A stretch of DNA of 64,000 nucleotides from Cacajao melanocephalus (lineage: Eukaryota > Chordata > Mammalia > Primates > Pitheciidae). Numbering within the stretch: the first letter of the stretch is position 1; each line of letters begins with the position of its first letter. The stretch lies in contig CAUYLG010059294.1 of NCBI GenBank assembly GCA_963573385.1, positions 62,001 to 126,000 on the forward strand. Reading direction: 5' to 3'. A program made the translations under genes and the position numbers. Shown piece by piece: positions 12,090 through 23,518 of the stretch. The notes beneath the pieces were generated by a model. It was not told the origin of the DNA and did no database searches. It worked only from the letters and a program-made list of their open reading frames with translations.

Positions 12090-12680
12090 AAACTGAACCT
12101 TTTAAAAACAACTTTATTGATCGATGCACAAAAATACACATATTTAATATGTACAATTTGATGAAGGTAGACGTATGAAACCATTAACATAATCAAGATA
12201 AACAAACATATCCATTGCCTCCAAAAAATTCCTTCTGTCCTTTTTGGTTTTTAGGTGGTAAGAACACTTCATATGAGACCTACTCTCTTAACAGATGTTT
12301 ATGTGCACATTACAGTATTGGTAACTCTAAGTGCTATGTTTTATAGCAGATGTCTCGAATTGTTCATCTGGTATAACTGAAACTATACCAATTGAACAAG
12401 TCCCCTTTTTCCCCTTCACCCATCCCTGGGTAATCACCATTTCATAATCTGCTTCTATGAGTCTGATTATTTAGGCTATCTCACATAAGTGAAATCATCC
12501 TTTATTTGTCCTTCTGTGACTGGCTTATTTCACATGGCATAATGTCTTCCAGAATCATCCATGCCATCACAATGTTAAGATTTCCTTCTTTTGTAAGGTC
12601 AAATAATGTTCCTTTGAATGTAATACCATAGTTTCTTTAACCATTTGTCAATGGACATATGGATTGTTTCTATATCTTGG
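12090..12680 (-). mobile_element. Old L1 (L1MA/L1MB-type), 3' part of a split element
   Basis: The plus strand is the reverse complement of an old L1 3'UTR and ORF2 end: GTGCACATTACAGTATTG, CTGAAACTATACC, TGGGTAATCACCATTTC, then GGCTTATTTCACATGGCATA and CATTTGTCAATGGACATATG. It stops abruptly at TATATCTTGG (12680). The next consensus bases, CTATTGT..ATAATGCTGCAAT, resume at about 14983, so the two pieces are one element. Confidence 0.85.
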
Positions 12681-13127
12681 TGTGATGGTTAACATTGAGT
12701 GTAAACTTGATTGGATTAAAGGACGCAAAGTATTATTCCTGGGTGTGTCTGTGAAAGTGTTGCCAAAGGAAATTAACATTTGAGTCAGTGGTCTGGGAAA
12801 GACACACCCACCCTCAATCTGGGTGGGCACCATCTAATCGGGTGCCAGCATGGCCAGAATAAAAGCAGGTAGAAGAACGTGAAACAACTAGACTGGTTTA
12901 GTCTTTTGGTTTCCATCTTTCTCCCATGCTGGACGCTTCCCGCCCACGAACATCGGACTCCAAGTTCTTTAGCTTTGGGACTCGGACTGACGTTCAGGCT
13001 CGTCAGCGCGGACAGTCTATTGTGGGACCTTACCTTGTGATGTGTGAGTCAATACTTCTTAATAAACTCGCCTTCATATAAACATCTATCCTATTAGTTC
13101 TATCCCTCTAGAGAACCCTGATTAACA
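12681..13127 (+). mobile_element. MLT2A-type (ERV-L) LTR
   Basis: It begins TGTGATGGTTAACATTGAG and contains CCTGGGTGTGTCTGTGA, ACCCTCAATCTGGGTGGGC and ACATCGGACTCCAAGTTC. It carries an AATAAA-type polyadenylation signal (near 13060) and ends GAACCCTGATTAACACA. Length and order fit a nearly complete MLT2A LTR. Its left flank CTTGG is not repeated after 13127, so it is not a simple solo LTR (see findings). No coding capacity. Confidence 0.85.
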
Positions 13128-13426
13128 CACACTTCAGCTTCAAGGACGCTTGCATTTTTCCTAACACCTTCACTTTTATCTAACATCTGCCCACTATGCT
13201 TGCCTCTATATAGATAATGTACCTTATCGTAAATGGCAAATCTGCTCTTAGCACTCTTAAGAGTTCTTGGCCATCCTTGCATCAACTTGGCATTGGTTGA
13301 GAAATTTACCTTTTTTCCTGTCATAGTCTTACAAAAGCAGATCTGTAAACTATTGTGTAAGTGTATGGAATAGGACCATTCCAAGTGCAGGCTACCCATT
13401 CTCAATTGGTATGCTAATACTGTGTA
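13128..13426. other. Unassigned sequence after the MLT2A LTR
   Basis: Lies inside the block that interrupts the old L1. It could be internal ERV sequence, but I see no primer-binding site or protein motif I can name. A 101-codon minus-strand frame (13100-13405) looks like chance. Confidence 0.4.
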
Positions 13427-13432
13427 AAATTC

Positions 13433-13732
<300 letters not shown>

Positions 13733-13822
13733 GAAATTCTTTTTTAAAAAATGTCATGTGTTGACATACATTCTCTCAAAAGCTCTAGCAACCTACCAGT
13801 CCTCTTATTTGTATTAATATAA

Positions 13823-13988
13823 ATAATAGTTCATATTTATTCAATGCTCTTTGTGATAATTATTTTATAAGCATTATCTTATTTAATCCTCATAATAACC
13901 CAGTGACTTATTATTCTTCTCATTTTCTTCATATTTACTGTATATCTTCTCATATGAGAGATATTACAAAAACTACAGATGAAGAGAT
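13823..13988 (+). mobile_element. MIR fragment
   Basis: Shows the MIR core order: a TTTATTCAATGCTC-like block, ATTATCTTATTTAATCCTCA, TAATAACCCAGTGA, then ATTCTTCTCATTTTC and a late ACAGATGAAGAG. Old tRNA-derived SINE, moderately diverged. Confidence 0.6.
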
Positions 13989-14299
13989 GCATAGGATGAG
14001 ATATGGGGGAAGAGGTACGGAGCTTCCATTCTTTACCTGGGCTCACCATCCTCCAGGAACCAACAGGTATTCAGCTACCAAGAAGCTCTCTGAACTCAGT
14101 CCTCTTGGTTTTTTATGGATGCTTCATGATGTCAGCGTTCCTTCCCCCTGGGTATGAAGCAGGACTTTATTTGGAATGAGGGTTTTATGACCCATAATCA
14201 GAAAAGTAGGGAAGGTTAGTGTCCTGCCTTGAGGCAGGTGAAAAGCGGGCAGGAGAAAGTCAGAGAGATTCTGCTTTTTGAGGCTGCCCCTGAGGCCTA
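13989..14299. other. Unassigned, possibly ERV/MaLR internal sequence
   Basis: About 300 bp directly upstream of the MST LTR. The blocks CAAGAAGCTCTCTGAACTCA and GAGGCAGGTGAAAAGCGGGC look like interspersed repeat sequence I have seen in the genome but cannot name. It may be internal sequence of the element whose 3' LTR follows. Confidence 0.35.
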
Positions 14300-14475
14300 T
14301 GATACAGTTGGACTGTGTCTCCACCCAAATCTTATCTTAAATTGTAGCTCGCACCAATTCCCACATGTCATGGGAGGGATCTGGTGGGAGGTAATTGACT
14401 CATGGGGAGAGGTCTTTCCCATATTCTTCTCATGACAGTGAATAAGTCTCAAGAGAGCTGATGGGTTTATAAGGG
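14300..14475 (+). mobile_element. MST-type (ERVL-MaLR) LTR, 5' half
   Basis: It begins TGATACAGTTGGACTGTGTC and follows the MST/THE1 consensus through CAATTCCCACATGTCATG, GGTGGGAGGTAATTGACTC and GAGAGCTGATGGGTTTATAA. It is interrupted by a short L1 and resumes at 14793. Confidence 0.9.
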
Positions 14476-14792
14476 CCTTCTCAGCAAACTGACACAAGAA
14501 CAGAAAATCAAGCGCTGCATGTTTTCACTCACAGGCGGGTGTTGAACAATTAGAACACATGGACACAGGGAGGGGAGCATCATACACTGAGGTCTGTTGA
14601 GGGGTAATAGGGGAAGGACAGCAGAGGGTAGGGAGGTTGGGGTGGGATAACATGGGGAGAAATGCCAGACATAGGTGACGGCGGGGATGGAGGCAGCAAA
14701 CCACGTTGCCATGTATGTACCTATGCAACAATCTTGCATGGTGTGCACAAGTACCCCAGAACCTAAAGTGCAATATTTATATAATATAAAGC
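14476..14792 (+). mobile_element. Short 5'-truncated L1 3' end inside the MST LTR
   Basis: Reads CTCAGCAAACTGACACAAGA, ATGTTTTCACTCACAGG, then CACATGGACACAGGGAGG and CCCCAGAACCTAAAGTG, the last roughly 300 bp of L1, with a degraded A/T-rich tail. The 7-bp target-site duplication ATAAGGG (14469-14475 and 14793-14799) shows it inserted into a pre-existing LTR. Confidence 0.9.
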
Positions 14793-14977
14793 ATAAGGGG
14801 GAGTCTCCCTGCACAGTTTCTCTTTCCCCTGCCACCATGTAAGACATGCCTTTCATCTTCCACCATATGAGGCCTCCCCAGCCATATGGAACTGTGAGTC
14901 CGTTAAACCTCTTTTTCTTTATAAATTACCTAGTCTCAGGTATGTCTTTATCAGCAGTGTGAGAACAGACTAATACG
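14793..14977 (+). mobile_element. MST-type LTR, 3' half
   Basis: Resumes the LTR with GGGGGAGTCTCCCTGCACAG, GCCACCATGTAAGACATGCC, GAGGCCTCCCCAGCCATATG, GAACTGTGAGTC and CAGACTAATAC. It abuts the resumed old L1 at about 14978. Confidence 0.9.
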
Positions 14978-16545
14978 CTTGCCTATTGTAGATAATGCTG
15001 CAATGAACACAGGATGCAGATATTTCTTCAAGACCCTGATTTCAATCCTTTAGGGTATATGCACAGAAGTGGGATTCTTCAATCATATGGTAGTTCTGTT
15101 TTAAAGATTTTTAAGAGCCTTCATACTGTTTTCTATAATGGTTGCATCATTTTACTTTCTCACCTACAGTGTACAAGGGTTCCAATTTGTCCACATCCTC
15201 ATAAAGACTTATCTTTTTTTGTTTCATAACAGGCATCCTAATAGATAATATTTCATTGTGGTTTCGATTTGCATATCCCTGAACTACTGATCTTTGGTAT
15301 TTCATCTATCTGCCTCTCTATCTGTCTATCTGTCTATCTATCTATCATCTATCTATCTATCTACACCAGTTGACCATTCACATGTCGTTTGTAAAGAAAG
15401 TATATTTTTAATCATATCTTAGGGTCTTTGCTATTAAGTTGTAAGACTTCCTTAGATGTTTTGGAGAATAATCCCTTATTAGATATATGGTAAGCAAAAA
15501 TTGTCTCACACTTCTGAAGTTGCCTTTTTATTTTATTGTTTCCTTTGCTATGGAGAAATTTAGTTTGATGCAAGTCTACTTGTCCAATTTTCTTTTGTTG
15601 CTTGTGCTTTTGGTGATATATCCAAGAAATTACTATCAAGCTTTTCCTCTGTATTTTTTTCTAGGATTTTTTAATAGTTTTAGGTCTTACATTTAAATCT
15701 TTAATCCATTTTTAGTTTATTTTTGTGTATGGTATAAGATAAGGATTCAATTTCACTCTTCTCTATGTGGATAAACAGGCTTTTCAACACCACTTATTGG
15801 AGTCTGTTCTCTCCTTGTCAAAATGTGTATTTTTGTAACCCTTGCCAAAAATCAATATATGCATGGGTTTATTTCTGGCTTTTCTGTTCTGTGCCATTGG
15901 TCTACATGTCTATTTTTATGCCAGTACCATACTGTTTTGATTACTGTAGCTTTGTAATACATTTTGAAAACTGGAAGGTTGATGCCTTCAGTTTTTTCTT
16001 TTGCTCAAAACTCCTTTGGCCTTTCAGGGTCTTTTGTGGTTCCATACAAATTTTAGCATTACTGTTCAAGTTCTATAAAAAAATACCATTTGGATTTTTA
16101 TGGGGATTGAATTAAAATGTAGATTACTTTTGGTAGTGTGGTCATTTTAACAGTATTAAATATCCTGACCCACCAACAAAGGATTTTCCATTTATTGTGT
16201 CTTCTTTATTTCATCAATAATTTGCAGTTTTCAGTGTATATGTCTTTTACCTCCTTGATTAAGCTTAGTTTTTAATTCTTTTTGATGCTATTGTAAATAG
16301 GATTGTTCTCTTGATTTCCTTTGTACCTATTTCAATGCTAGTATATGGAAACACAGCTGATTTTTATGTTGATTTTGTATCCTTCAAATTTACTGAATTT
16401 GTTTTTTAGTTCTAAGGGGTTTTGGGGGAGTCATAAACATTTTTTTTACTTATAAAATAATGTCATCCACAAACAGAGATCATTTTACTTCTTCCTTTCC
16501 AGTTTGGATGCCTTTTGAAATTTGATTTTTAACCTAAATTCAAAT
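14978..16545 (-). mobile_element. Old L1 (L1MA/L1MB-type), ORF2 part of the split element
   Basis: Continuation of 12090-12680. Plus-strand antisense blocks include ATAATGCTGCAATGAACAC, GCACAGAAGTGGGATTCTTC, a GGTTGATGCCTTCAGTTTT-like block and ATGTCATCCACAAACAGAGA, in uninterrupted L1 order apart from a TCTA microsatellite at 15302-15363. The RT active-site region lies near 16460-16480. Many stops and indels make it a fossil. Frames of 60-116 codons here are translated L1. Confidence 0.9.
15302..15363. repeat. (TCTA)n/(TCTG)n microsatellite
   Basis: Imperfect tetranucleotide run of mixed TCTA and TCTG units inside the old L1. It probably expanded from a short L1 motif and is a likely length-polymorphic site. 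Confidence 0.95.
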
Positions 16546-17421
16546 GGTTAAATAACTACATTTCTTAAAAGTATTATTCACCTAATTTGTATGCTCTGTT
16601 GTCACTCCATAATTTCCTTGCAATGACAATGACAAATGACTATAATTACAGAATTCAAAATAGCCTTTTCTGATTTTCCCAAATGGCTATTCTTTGGTCA
16701 CTCATTCAATAAACATTCATCAAAATATACTGAGTATAATAATACCTGATAATATAAAAGTATAAAATCCACAAGGCGAGTAGAGATTTTTGCTTATTTT
16801 CTTCACTGATGTGCTCTGGCTCTGAGTACCAGTTTCTGAGACACTTCATATACTCACAACAAATATTTGTTGAATAAATGAATAACATGGATATGAGCTG
16901 TCAATCTCACACAGCTAAATAAGAACTTTAGATCTGAATATAAAACAAGAAATGATCCTGAAGCTCAAGAGGCCCACAGTCCTTTCTTCCCTAAATTATC
17001 TTCCTAAACTAACCTTTACATTCCTAGGAAAACTACAGTCACACCATGTGACAGTACTAGAAGGGTATGGAATTCTAGTACACAATTAGGGATAGAAAGC
17101 AACTAAATCCACTTTGACATGCAATGTTGACCCTATATGCAGTTAAACCCTTTCAGTAAATAGCTACACTAAAATTTACTTATGCAATTTACTTTTAGAA
17201 GTTTTACTTTAATTAGGAACATAAAAATCCGGCTCCAATTGGGAAATTACAAAACATTTCATGTGTTGTATCAGTCAGATTATTGAGACATTTCCAGGAA
17301 TCCATTACATTCATTTGCTTTTCTATGTTAATTTAATTCTTACACATTTCTTCACCATTTTCTTGTCTAATTGATGATCTGTCAAGAAGTTTATTTTCTC
17401 ATTAACCAAAAAATATTATCA
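16546..17421. other. Mostly unique DNA with an L2 tail
   Basis: AT-rich with no gene. The only recognisable element is the L2 tail annotated separately at 16773-16885. Confidence 0.45.
16773..16885 (+). mobile_element. L2 3' tail fragment
   Basis: A GGCGAGTAGAGATTTTTGC-like block, then TTCTTCACTGATGTGCTCTG, and a terminal CAAATATTTGTTGAATAAATGAAT-like block. This is the characteristic L2 3' end. Confidence 0.7.
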
Positions 17422-17757
17422 CAGTAGTCCTCCTTTATGGGTTGTTTTATTTTCTGCAGTTTTAGTTACCCATGGTCAACAGCAGTCAGAAGATAGGTTG
17501 GTATAGTGTAGTACAGTATAGTACAATAAGATATTTTGAGAGAGACTACATTCCCATGTTTTTATTATTACAGTATATTGTTCTATTTTATTATTAGTTG
17601 TTAATCTTTTACTGTGCCTAATTTATAAATTAAACTTTATCATAGCTGTGTTGCTACAGGAAAGGTACATAGTATGTACAGCATTTGGTACTATCCAGGT
17701 TTTAGGAGTCCACTGGAGGTCTTGGAACATACCCTTCATGGATAAGTAGAGACCATA
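17422..17757 (+). mobile_element. Tigger-type (TcMar) non-autonomous DNA transposon
   Basis: The start CAGTAGTCCTCCTTTATGG and the end CATGGATAAGTAGAGACCAT form degenerate terminal inverted repeats. In between, TTTTAGTTACCCATGGTCAA, TACTGTGCCTAATTTATAAA and AGTCCACTGGAGGTCTTGGA match a Tigger-derived MITE of about 330 bp. I am not sure of the exact family. No transposase frame is present. Confidence 0.8.
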
Positions 17758-17787
17758 TTGCATAGGAAACTATTCACTTTTTTGAAA

Positions 17788-17857
17788 ATTAGCACACTTT
17801 AAAATCAAGGTATATCAAGGTATATCAATTAGCACCCTTTAACATCAAGATAAATAA
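17788..17857. repeat. Short tandem duplication
   Basis: ATTAGCACACTTTAAAATCA recurs as ATTAGCACCCTTTAACATCA 40 bp later, separated by two copies of AGGTATATCA. It lies just downstream of the Tigger element. Confidence 0.75.
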
Positions 17858-19490
17858 ACAATTTTGGGATTTTATGATCTGCTTACTAGAAAGACTGTTA
17901 ACTCTTTTCGTTACATAGTAGATTACTACTATTTACTCCAGTGCACCCATTGCCTTAAACAGCAAATACATCTCGCAGTTGATAACAGCGATTCTGACAT
18001 GAGAGATTTAATGCATTATTTAATTTCAGATAGAGTACTATTCTCAAGTGTTAAGTTTCATGTACACGGTAATGTGCAATTTCTCATACAGTGAAGTTCA
18101 CTATAGAGTTTTGTTAAACTGAAAACTCTTCAAAATCATATGCTCAGCAAACCGTATCTCCAAGGTGTTAAGCTTATAAAATAGCATCCTTACCAACCTG
18201 TTCAAGACGCTGAGTTATGAAAAGTGTAGATTTTCTCACCTAGACTTAAGTATTGGTCTTACAACTGGTGCTTAAGATCTTCTGCACATTCAAACATTAA
18301 GTAATAAAATTGCCATTTGATATGTATAGAAAATCACAGGAAGGTAAAAGCATTATTAGTTCATGATTAAAACTGAAAATAGCATCACTTAATTATGAGT
18401 AATGTTTTACAACCTAAATTAGAGAAGGAAAAAGGTTATTTTGTCTATCTTCTATTAATAAAAATTGGCTGTTTTTGCACATTTGAAGGGTCTGCTTTCA
18501 AATCAATAGTGCATTTTATTTTCTGTGTATAGGTCCCCTAAAGAGTTTCATGTTAGAGTCTATGAATGTATATATTGGCAGTGTGTGCACAAACACACTG
18601 TGGTTCTTGATTTCTTGAATCAAGAACAGAGTACAGAGTTCCAAAATCTCCTTTATCATTCAACATACAGAACCCTCTTGTCTTGAGTTAGGGAGTTAAT
18701 TTTGCTGTTTGTCCATATTGTCCACAACCTTTTGTCTAGCCTTTTGTAAATGTAAGCAAACACTGACTATTTACTTTGCGCTAGGCTTATAATCCTTTGC
18801 ATCCAAGAATAGGATTGCTGACATAGTCTGCTTATAAACCTCTTTTCGTGTGTGGTACTGCGTCTGAAATGACCATATATGAACTGAAGCCCAGGTCATC
18901 TTGCTTATCTGAATTTTCTAGGCTATCATTAAGCAGGATATGCTCTTCTCTACCATTCTTCTGAAGAGTTCAGGAATCAAAGAGAAACTAAATTGGAATT
19001 AACAATCAAATATTTGGAAAGTTTATAAAAAGAAAGTTAACTGAATCATTTCAAACTCAAAATTTAAAAAATAATTTGATTTGATCTTTACTTCATTGGA
19101 TCTCTGGAGATGTTCACGTTCAGATATTCTTAATATGTTGTTTTCCTGCCTTTTGTTTCCCATCCTGTTTAATTTTTATTGTTTGGTGTTTTTCTGATGT
19201 AATGAACTCTTCTGAACTGAGCTGTATAGAACACAGTTTTATATCTTTGCTTTACAACTGTGCAACGAGTCTTCATAATGTGATGTTTTACTCCATCTGC
19301 TGCTATTAATGAAAAAAAAATCTATTTTGTTACTATTATCAGACAAAATATGCCAATAATGGCAGACATAAGTCTCATCCAAACTTTCAACTTTTCCCCA
19401 CGTCTGACTACAAAGGCCTACCAGAACTATCACGCATTTAGATTTCCCTCAGGTATCTTGGACTCACTAATTGTAGTAGAGGGTCATAGT
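17858..19490. other. Unique AT-rich DNA
   Basis: No named repeat, RNA gene or credible ORF (76 codons or fewer). A small hairpin occurs at 18603-18628 (GTTCTTGAT..ATCAAGAAC). Confidence 0.45.
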
Positions 19491-19598
19491 GAGTTTCTAA
19501 AATAATATTACCTTGATCTCTCTGAGATGACCTCTAATGTGTATGAGTTTCTAAAGGAATATTACTTTGATCTGTCTCAGATGACCTCTAATGTGAAC
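19491..19598. repeat. 54-bp tandem duplication, two copies
   Basis: Unit 1 (19491-19544) and unit 2 (19545-19598) both start GAGTTTCTAAA and share AGATGACCTCTAATGTG. They differ at about 7 of 54 positions, so this is an old tandem duplication in otherwise unique sequence. Confidence 0.92.
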
Positions 19599-20336
19599 CT
19601 TCCATTGAATGCTAACAGAAATCTCCATTCTACAGTGACCACGTAGCTTCTCTAATATCCTTATTTGCAACATTTCGCAATTTTACAATGCAATTTTGCC
19701 TTTTAGAAATTATAGTTCACCATCACTGCTGTTGATCTAGAAGAGATATAACCATTTATCAATAAGGGTCATGCTAAAGGCAACATGTGGTGGAAAATTT
19801 AGTGTTCTCAAAGACTTGCCTTATTCGGGACCCCCCAAAAAAATGCAAGGTTAGAATAATTTCATTATTAACATACTCCAATTTTTTTTTCTATATTGTT
19901 TCTACATGTGACAGTCTTTTCTCCTGCCCTCTAGGTTTCCATGGCTTCATGTAGAATTCTGGCTATTCAAAGTCCACGATGTGGATTCGCGTTTTGGCTT
20001 CACCAAAGGTAATTCTTATAGTATGACCTCTTCTAGATTCCTCACTTTTAGAAGGAAACTTGGAATCTTACAAAGGGACTTTCATTACTAATATCTCAAA
20101 TACACGTATAAAGATAGATGCTAGGTAGCTGGAAAGCTGAATAGGTGAAGAGAGAGAGATATAGACAAAAATCTTCTTAATCGCACTTAACTGCTCAAAT
20201 TATTTTCCCAAACTAGAGAAACGCAGCTCACAGAGATCAACAGTGTGTATTTCATTTATAAAAATTTGCCCAAATCTTGTCTGAATAATTATCATATAAA
20301 TAAAGGCTAAAGTAGTGAGTCTGCTATCATCATTTG
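19599..20336. other. Unique DNA
   Basis: No recognised repeat or gene. It contains a short C-run followed by an A-run near 19830-19845. Confidence 0.4.
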
Positions 20337-20485
20337 ATACATGAGATACATACACATATTATATAATTATATATATAATTTGATATGTCATTTTATATAT
20401 ATATATACAATTTGATACATGCACATATTATGTCATTCATGCGCATATTATACCATTATACTATTATACCATTTTAATATATGCA
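20337..20485. repeat. AT-rich low-complexity tract
   Basis: Irregular TATA, ATAC and TTATACCATTA-type repeats. The motif ATACATGCACATATTATGTC recurs in variant forms. No transposon ends are seen. Confidence 0.85.
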
Positions 20486-22261
20486 TATGATGCACAATTC
20501 AGACATCGTATTGTGAACATTGATCCTTTGAAATCATGTTTTGCCATATGTTTTAAATAAAAATGTGATTTCTAAAATTTTCTTATTATCAGTACATGTG
20601 ACCACCACTAGCAGTACAGATTTCTCATTCAACAGGCTTCCAACTTTACACATATTCTGCACTGAAATTATGACTAGATCAACAAAGATGAGCATCCTCA
20701 AATGTTTCAACATTCTCTCTGATATCATCAACATTTGTTGTTTGTTTAAGAGTGAGGGATATTGCTGAATTTCTTAAAGGGAACAGTCGCACTGATGCTC
20801 TAATACATGGCATGAAAACCTAGTGCTGGTTTCTTTAATTTTTCCAAAAGGGTATGACTTTCCAATTGTCTCATTCTGTCATCATCTAAGAATTACATAT
20901 TTATGTTAATAGTGAGTGCTATTGTTGATAAGCTACTTGTAACAAATGAGTCAAGCAAAAGGCATGAATTCTGCAGATGGTGGAATAATTCAGTGGGATA
21001 ATCTGCATAAGAAGATTCATACTTTCATAGAAAACATTTTAATTTAGTGTTTGGCTTTGATCACTAGATTACTGAACATCCCTAATTTTTTTCATCTAGT
21101 TCCCACCTTCTTTTTAATTAAAAATTGTACTGTGATTAGTGGTTAATCTTTTTCCAGGCAGCAACATGATTATATTATGCTATGTTGTATGGTACAGATT
21201 TTCTATTGTTATAATTTCACTTGCATAACTTTCTGTCACCAGCTTCCTCAGTAAAATACTGCTCCCTGTGAAGGAAAAGCAAACAATTCAATATTATCTT
21301 GGCTTTTATTCACATGAATAGAAAGCACATCAAAGTTTATCAGATCACACATATTTGATTGGTTTATTCCCATGGAAGAAAGATGTATGCTGTTCATTAT
21401 CTGGGTTTCTTGTAGATTTGATCATTCATTGCTCAACAACTAATTTTTGGGGGGATGACAATATTCACATTCAACAAGTCAAAATTCCTCTAACTTATCA
21501 GAAGCAGCTATTAATGGACTCTCTCCCTCATATCATTTTTCACATCAGGCTGATGACAGAGTATCCAGGAGGCTCCCCCAAAGCTCTGAGATCCCTTAGA
21601 TGCTGAGCCAAATAATGATGATGTGAGTAAAATCTCAGGTCTCTGCCACAGTGGTCAAGAGAGTAGCAACCAAGTTTAAGGCCGGTTCAAATAATAACAT
21701 ATTGTGAGAAAAGTTTTTGAGCAATAGTCTGTGTTCTCACTCTAGTTATTCATGTTCCTCCTCCATTCAGCTGAAGTAGGCTTTTATCAGTTAGTCACCA
21801 AAAGGTAACCATCTTGCGTGGCATTCTTTGCATTTAGGATTTTAGAAATTTTATTTTTATTTTAAATTCATTTGTTTGTTATCTATTTTATTTTTAGCTT
21901 CTGGAGTTAAATGAGTCAGTAGAAAGTATAAAATTATTTCATGTTCTTATGTGGGAAATGAGAAATCATAGAGAAATATATTGAGAAGAATTTTCAAAAA
22001 TACTTTTCATAATAGCAAGAAATTTAAAGAATACATGAAGGGAAATGAAATTTCACTACTATACCTGAAAGCAATAAACCAGGACTAGACCAGACGAAGA
22101 GCAGCTGCTAGTGTTTCAAGTGAGAAAGCTTTCTTTTGATCTCTGTAGGGGGTATATCTTTTGACCTCAATGAGAAGATATTTCAGCACAAAGTTTCAAA
22201 TAAGTAGTTCTTTATATTTAAATAGCATTTTTTTAATCTTTTGCCAGTTTACTGGATAAAA
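20486..22261. other. Unique AT-rich DNA
   Basis: No repeat family I can name. Frames of 66-83 codons on both strands (for example 20541-20768 and 21355-21606) have no recognisable domain. Confidence 0.4.
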
Positions 22262-22450
22262 CTATGGTTCTCAAGTTTTAATGCATATCAGAATAACCCA
22301 GAGGGTTTATTAAAACCAGATTGCTGCTCCCCAACTCCAGATAGCCTAATTCAGTAGGTCTTGGATGAGGCTTATGAATTTACTTTTCTAACAGATTTCT
22401 GGGGATGTTGATGCTGATGGTCAAGGAACTATATATTGAGAACCACTGGC
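22262..22450 (+). mobile_element. MER5A (hAT-Charlie MITE)
   Basis: It begins near TATGGTTCTCAAGTTTTAA and ends TATTGAGAACCACTGG, giving the hAT terminal inverted repeat (GGTTCTCAA / TTGAGAACC). Internal blocks CAGAATAACCCAGAGG and AATTCAGTAGGTCTTGGATG fit MER5A, and length fits the full 189-bp element. Confidence 0.92.
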
Positions 22451-22839
22451 ACAGAACATACTGCTGATTTTGTGTACATATGTCCTTAGAAGGTACTAAA
22501 TTGTTATTTTATGTCAATAGAGACTTTATTGCCCCCTTTATATAGTTCTTCTGGTGTTAATCAACTTTTTAAAATGGGGCTGTCCTGTAATGGGCAGTAA
22601 CATTTATAGAAGAAAAAATACACAGAGGAGCCTTGAATGTGATGTAAGGAAGTCTGAGTCTCAGTTTTTTTCACTTTCCTGTGCTCAGTGGCTTGAGATG
22701 ATCAACTACAGTCACAGGCTCACTCTCTTTTTCTACAAAATTGGAACAATACTTATCTCCCAATACAGGGCAATATAAATTTAGTATCTAGTCTCTTTAT
22801 ATATTTTTTAATTGATTGTATACGGTATATATGGAGAAA

Positions 22840-22985
22840 TGAAAGACAAGAACAGTCTATGTTAATTAACGGAGGTTGCCTTTGAGGGGAAGAACAGAAG
22901 AGAAATACAGCATTTTACTTTGTACATTTCTGCATTGTTTGTATCTTACAGCAATAATCATTTATATAGAAATTTTGTACTTAAT
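22840..22985 (+). mobile_element. Possible old L1 3'UTR fragment
   Basis: GGAGGTTGCCTTTGAGGGG, then a TTTTACTTTGTACATTTCTG block and CATTGTTTGTATCTTACAGC, resembles the 3' end of old L1M elements. Weakly supported. Confidence 0.4.
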
Positions 22986-23518
22986 TATAAAGTAAATGAT
23001 ACTTTTTTTCAAAAAAGATATCAATACACTGACAGGAGGCTTCTCTTTGGAAAGCAGTATTATCTCATATGACAAGTTTCTATTTCCCTTCTAAAATACC
23101 AACCTGCGAATGAATTCTTAGGCTTTCTGTGAACATGCTAAAATAGAACCCAAAGCAGTTCATGCAACCGGTTATTTTTCCTTCAGCCCTAGCTCACACA
23201 GTTCCTGTGCTCTGTGTCAAAATGTGCTACTGCTGAGCACTGCGCTTCCCTTGGAGCGGTCAGTGAAAGTGATGTCTAATCAAGAATAACTTTCTCTGCA
23301 GGTTTCTTTCCTGTAATTTACTTCCCACTGATTCTCAGGGAGGTGATTCTGCGGTGAAAATACAGTCGCTGTTTAATCAGTTCCCTTGATTTCTTTCTGA
23401 AATCCATAAGAAGATAGCATCGCAGTGACACCCTGTCACTGCAGTGGCTTAGAAACTTTGGGTGTTTTGTCAACAAGCCTTCTCTGAGCAGAACCCTGCC
23501 CTAGGCACTACAGCTGGG
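22986..23518. other. Unique DNA, locally less AT-rich
   Basis: No named repeat is certain. A perfect short hairpin lies at 23422-23442 (GCAGTGACA, loop CCC, TGTCACTGC). The last 50 bp (GAGCAGAACCCTGCCCTAGG) look MIR/L2-like. Confidence 0.4.

Noticed and set aside
12681..13127. MLT2A LTR as an active promoter
   Set aside because: LTRs of this class can act as promoters, but nothing in the sequence here shows activity or an exon downstream.
15302..15363. TCTA repeat as a CRISPR-like array
   Set aside because: Units are 4 bp with no spacers; ordinary microsatellite.
18603..18628. Hairpin GTTCTTGAT..ATCAAGAAC as a terminator or small RNA
   Set aside because: Isolated 9-bp stem in AT-rich eukaryotic DNA; bacterial-type terminators do not apply.
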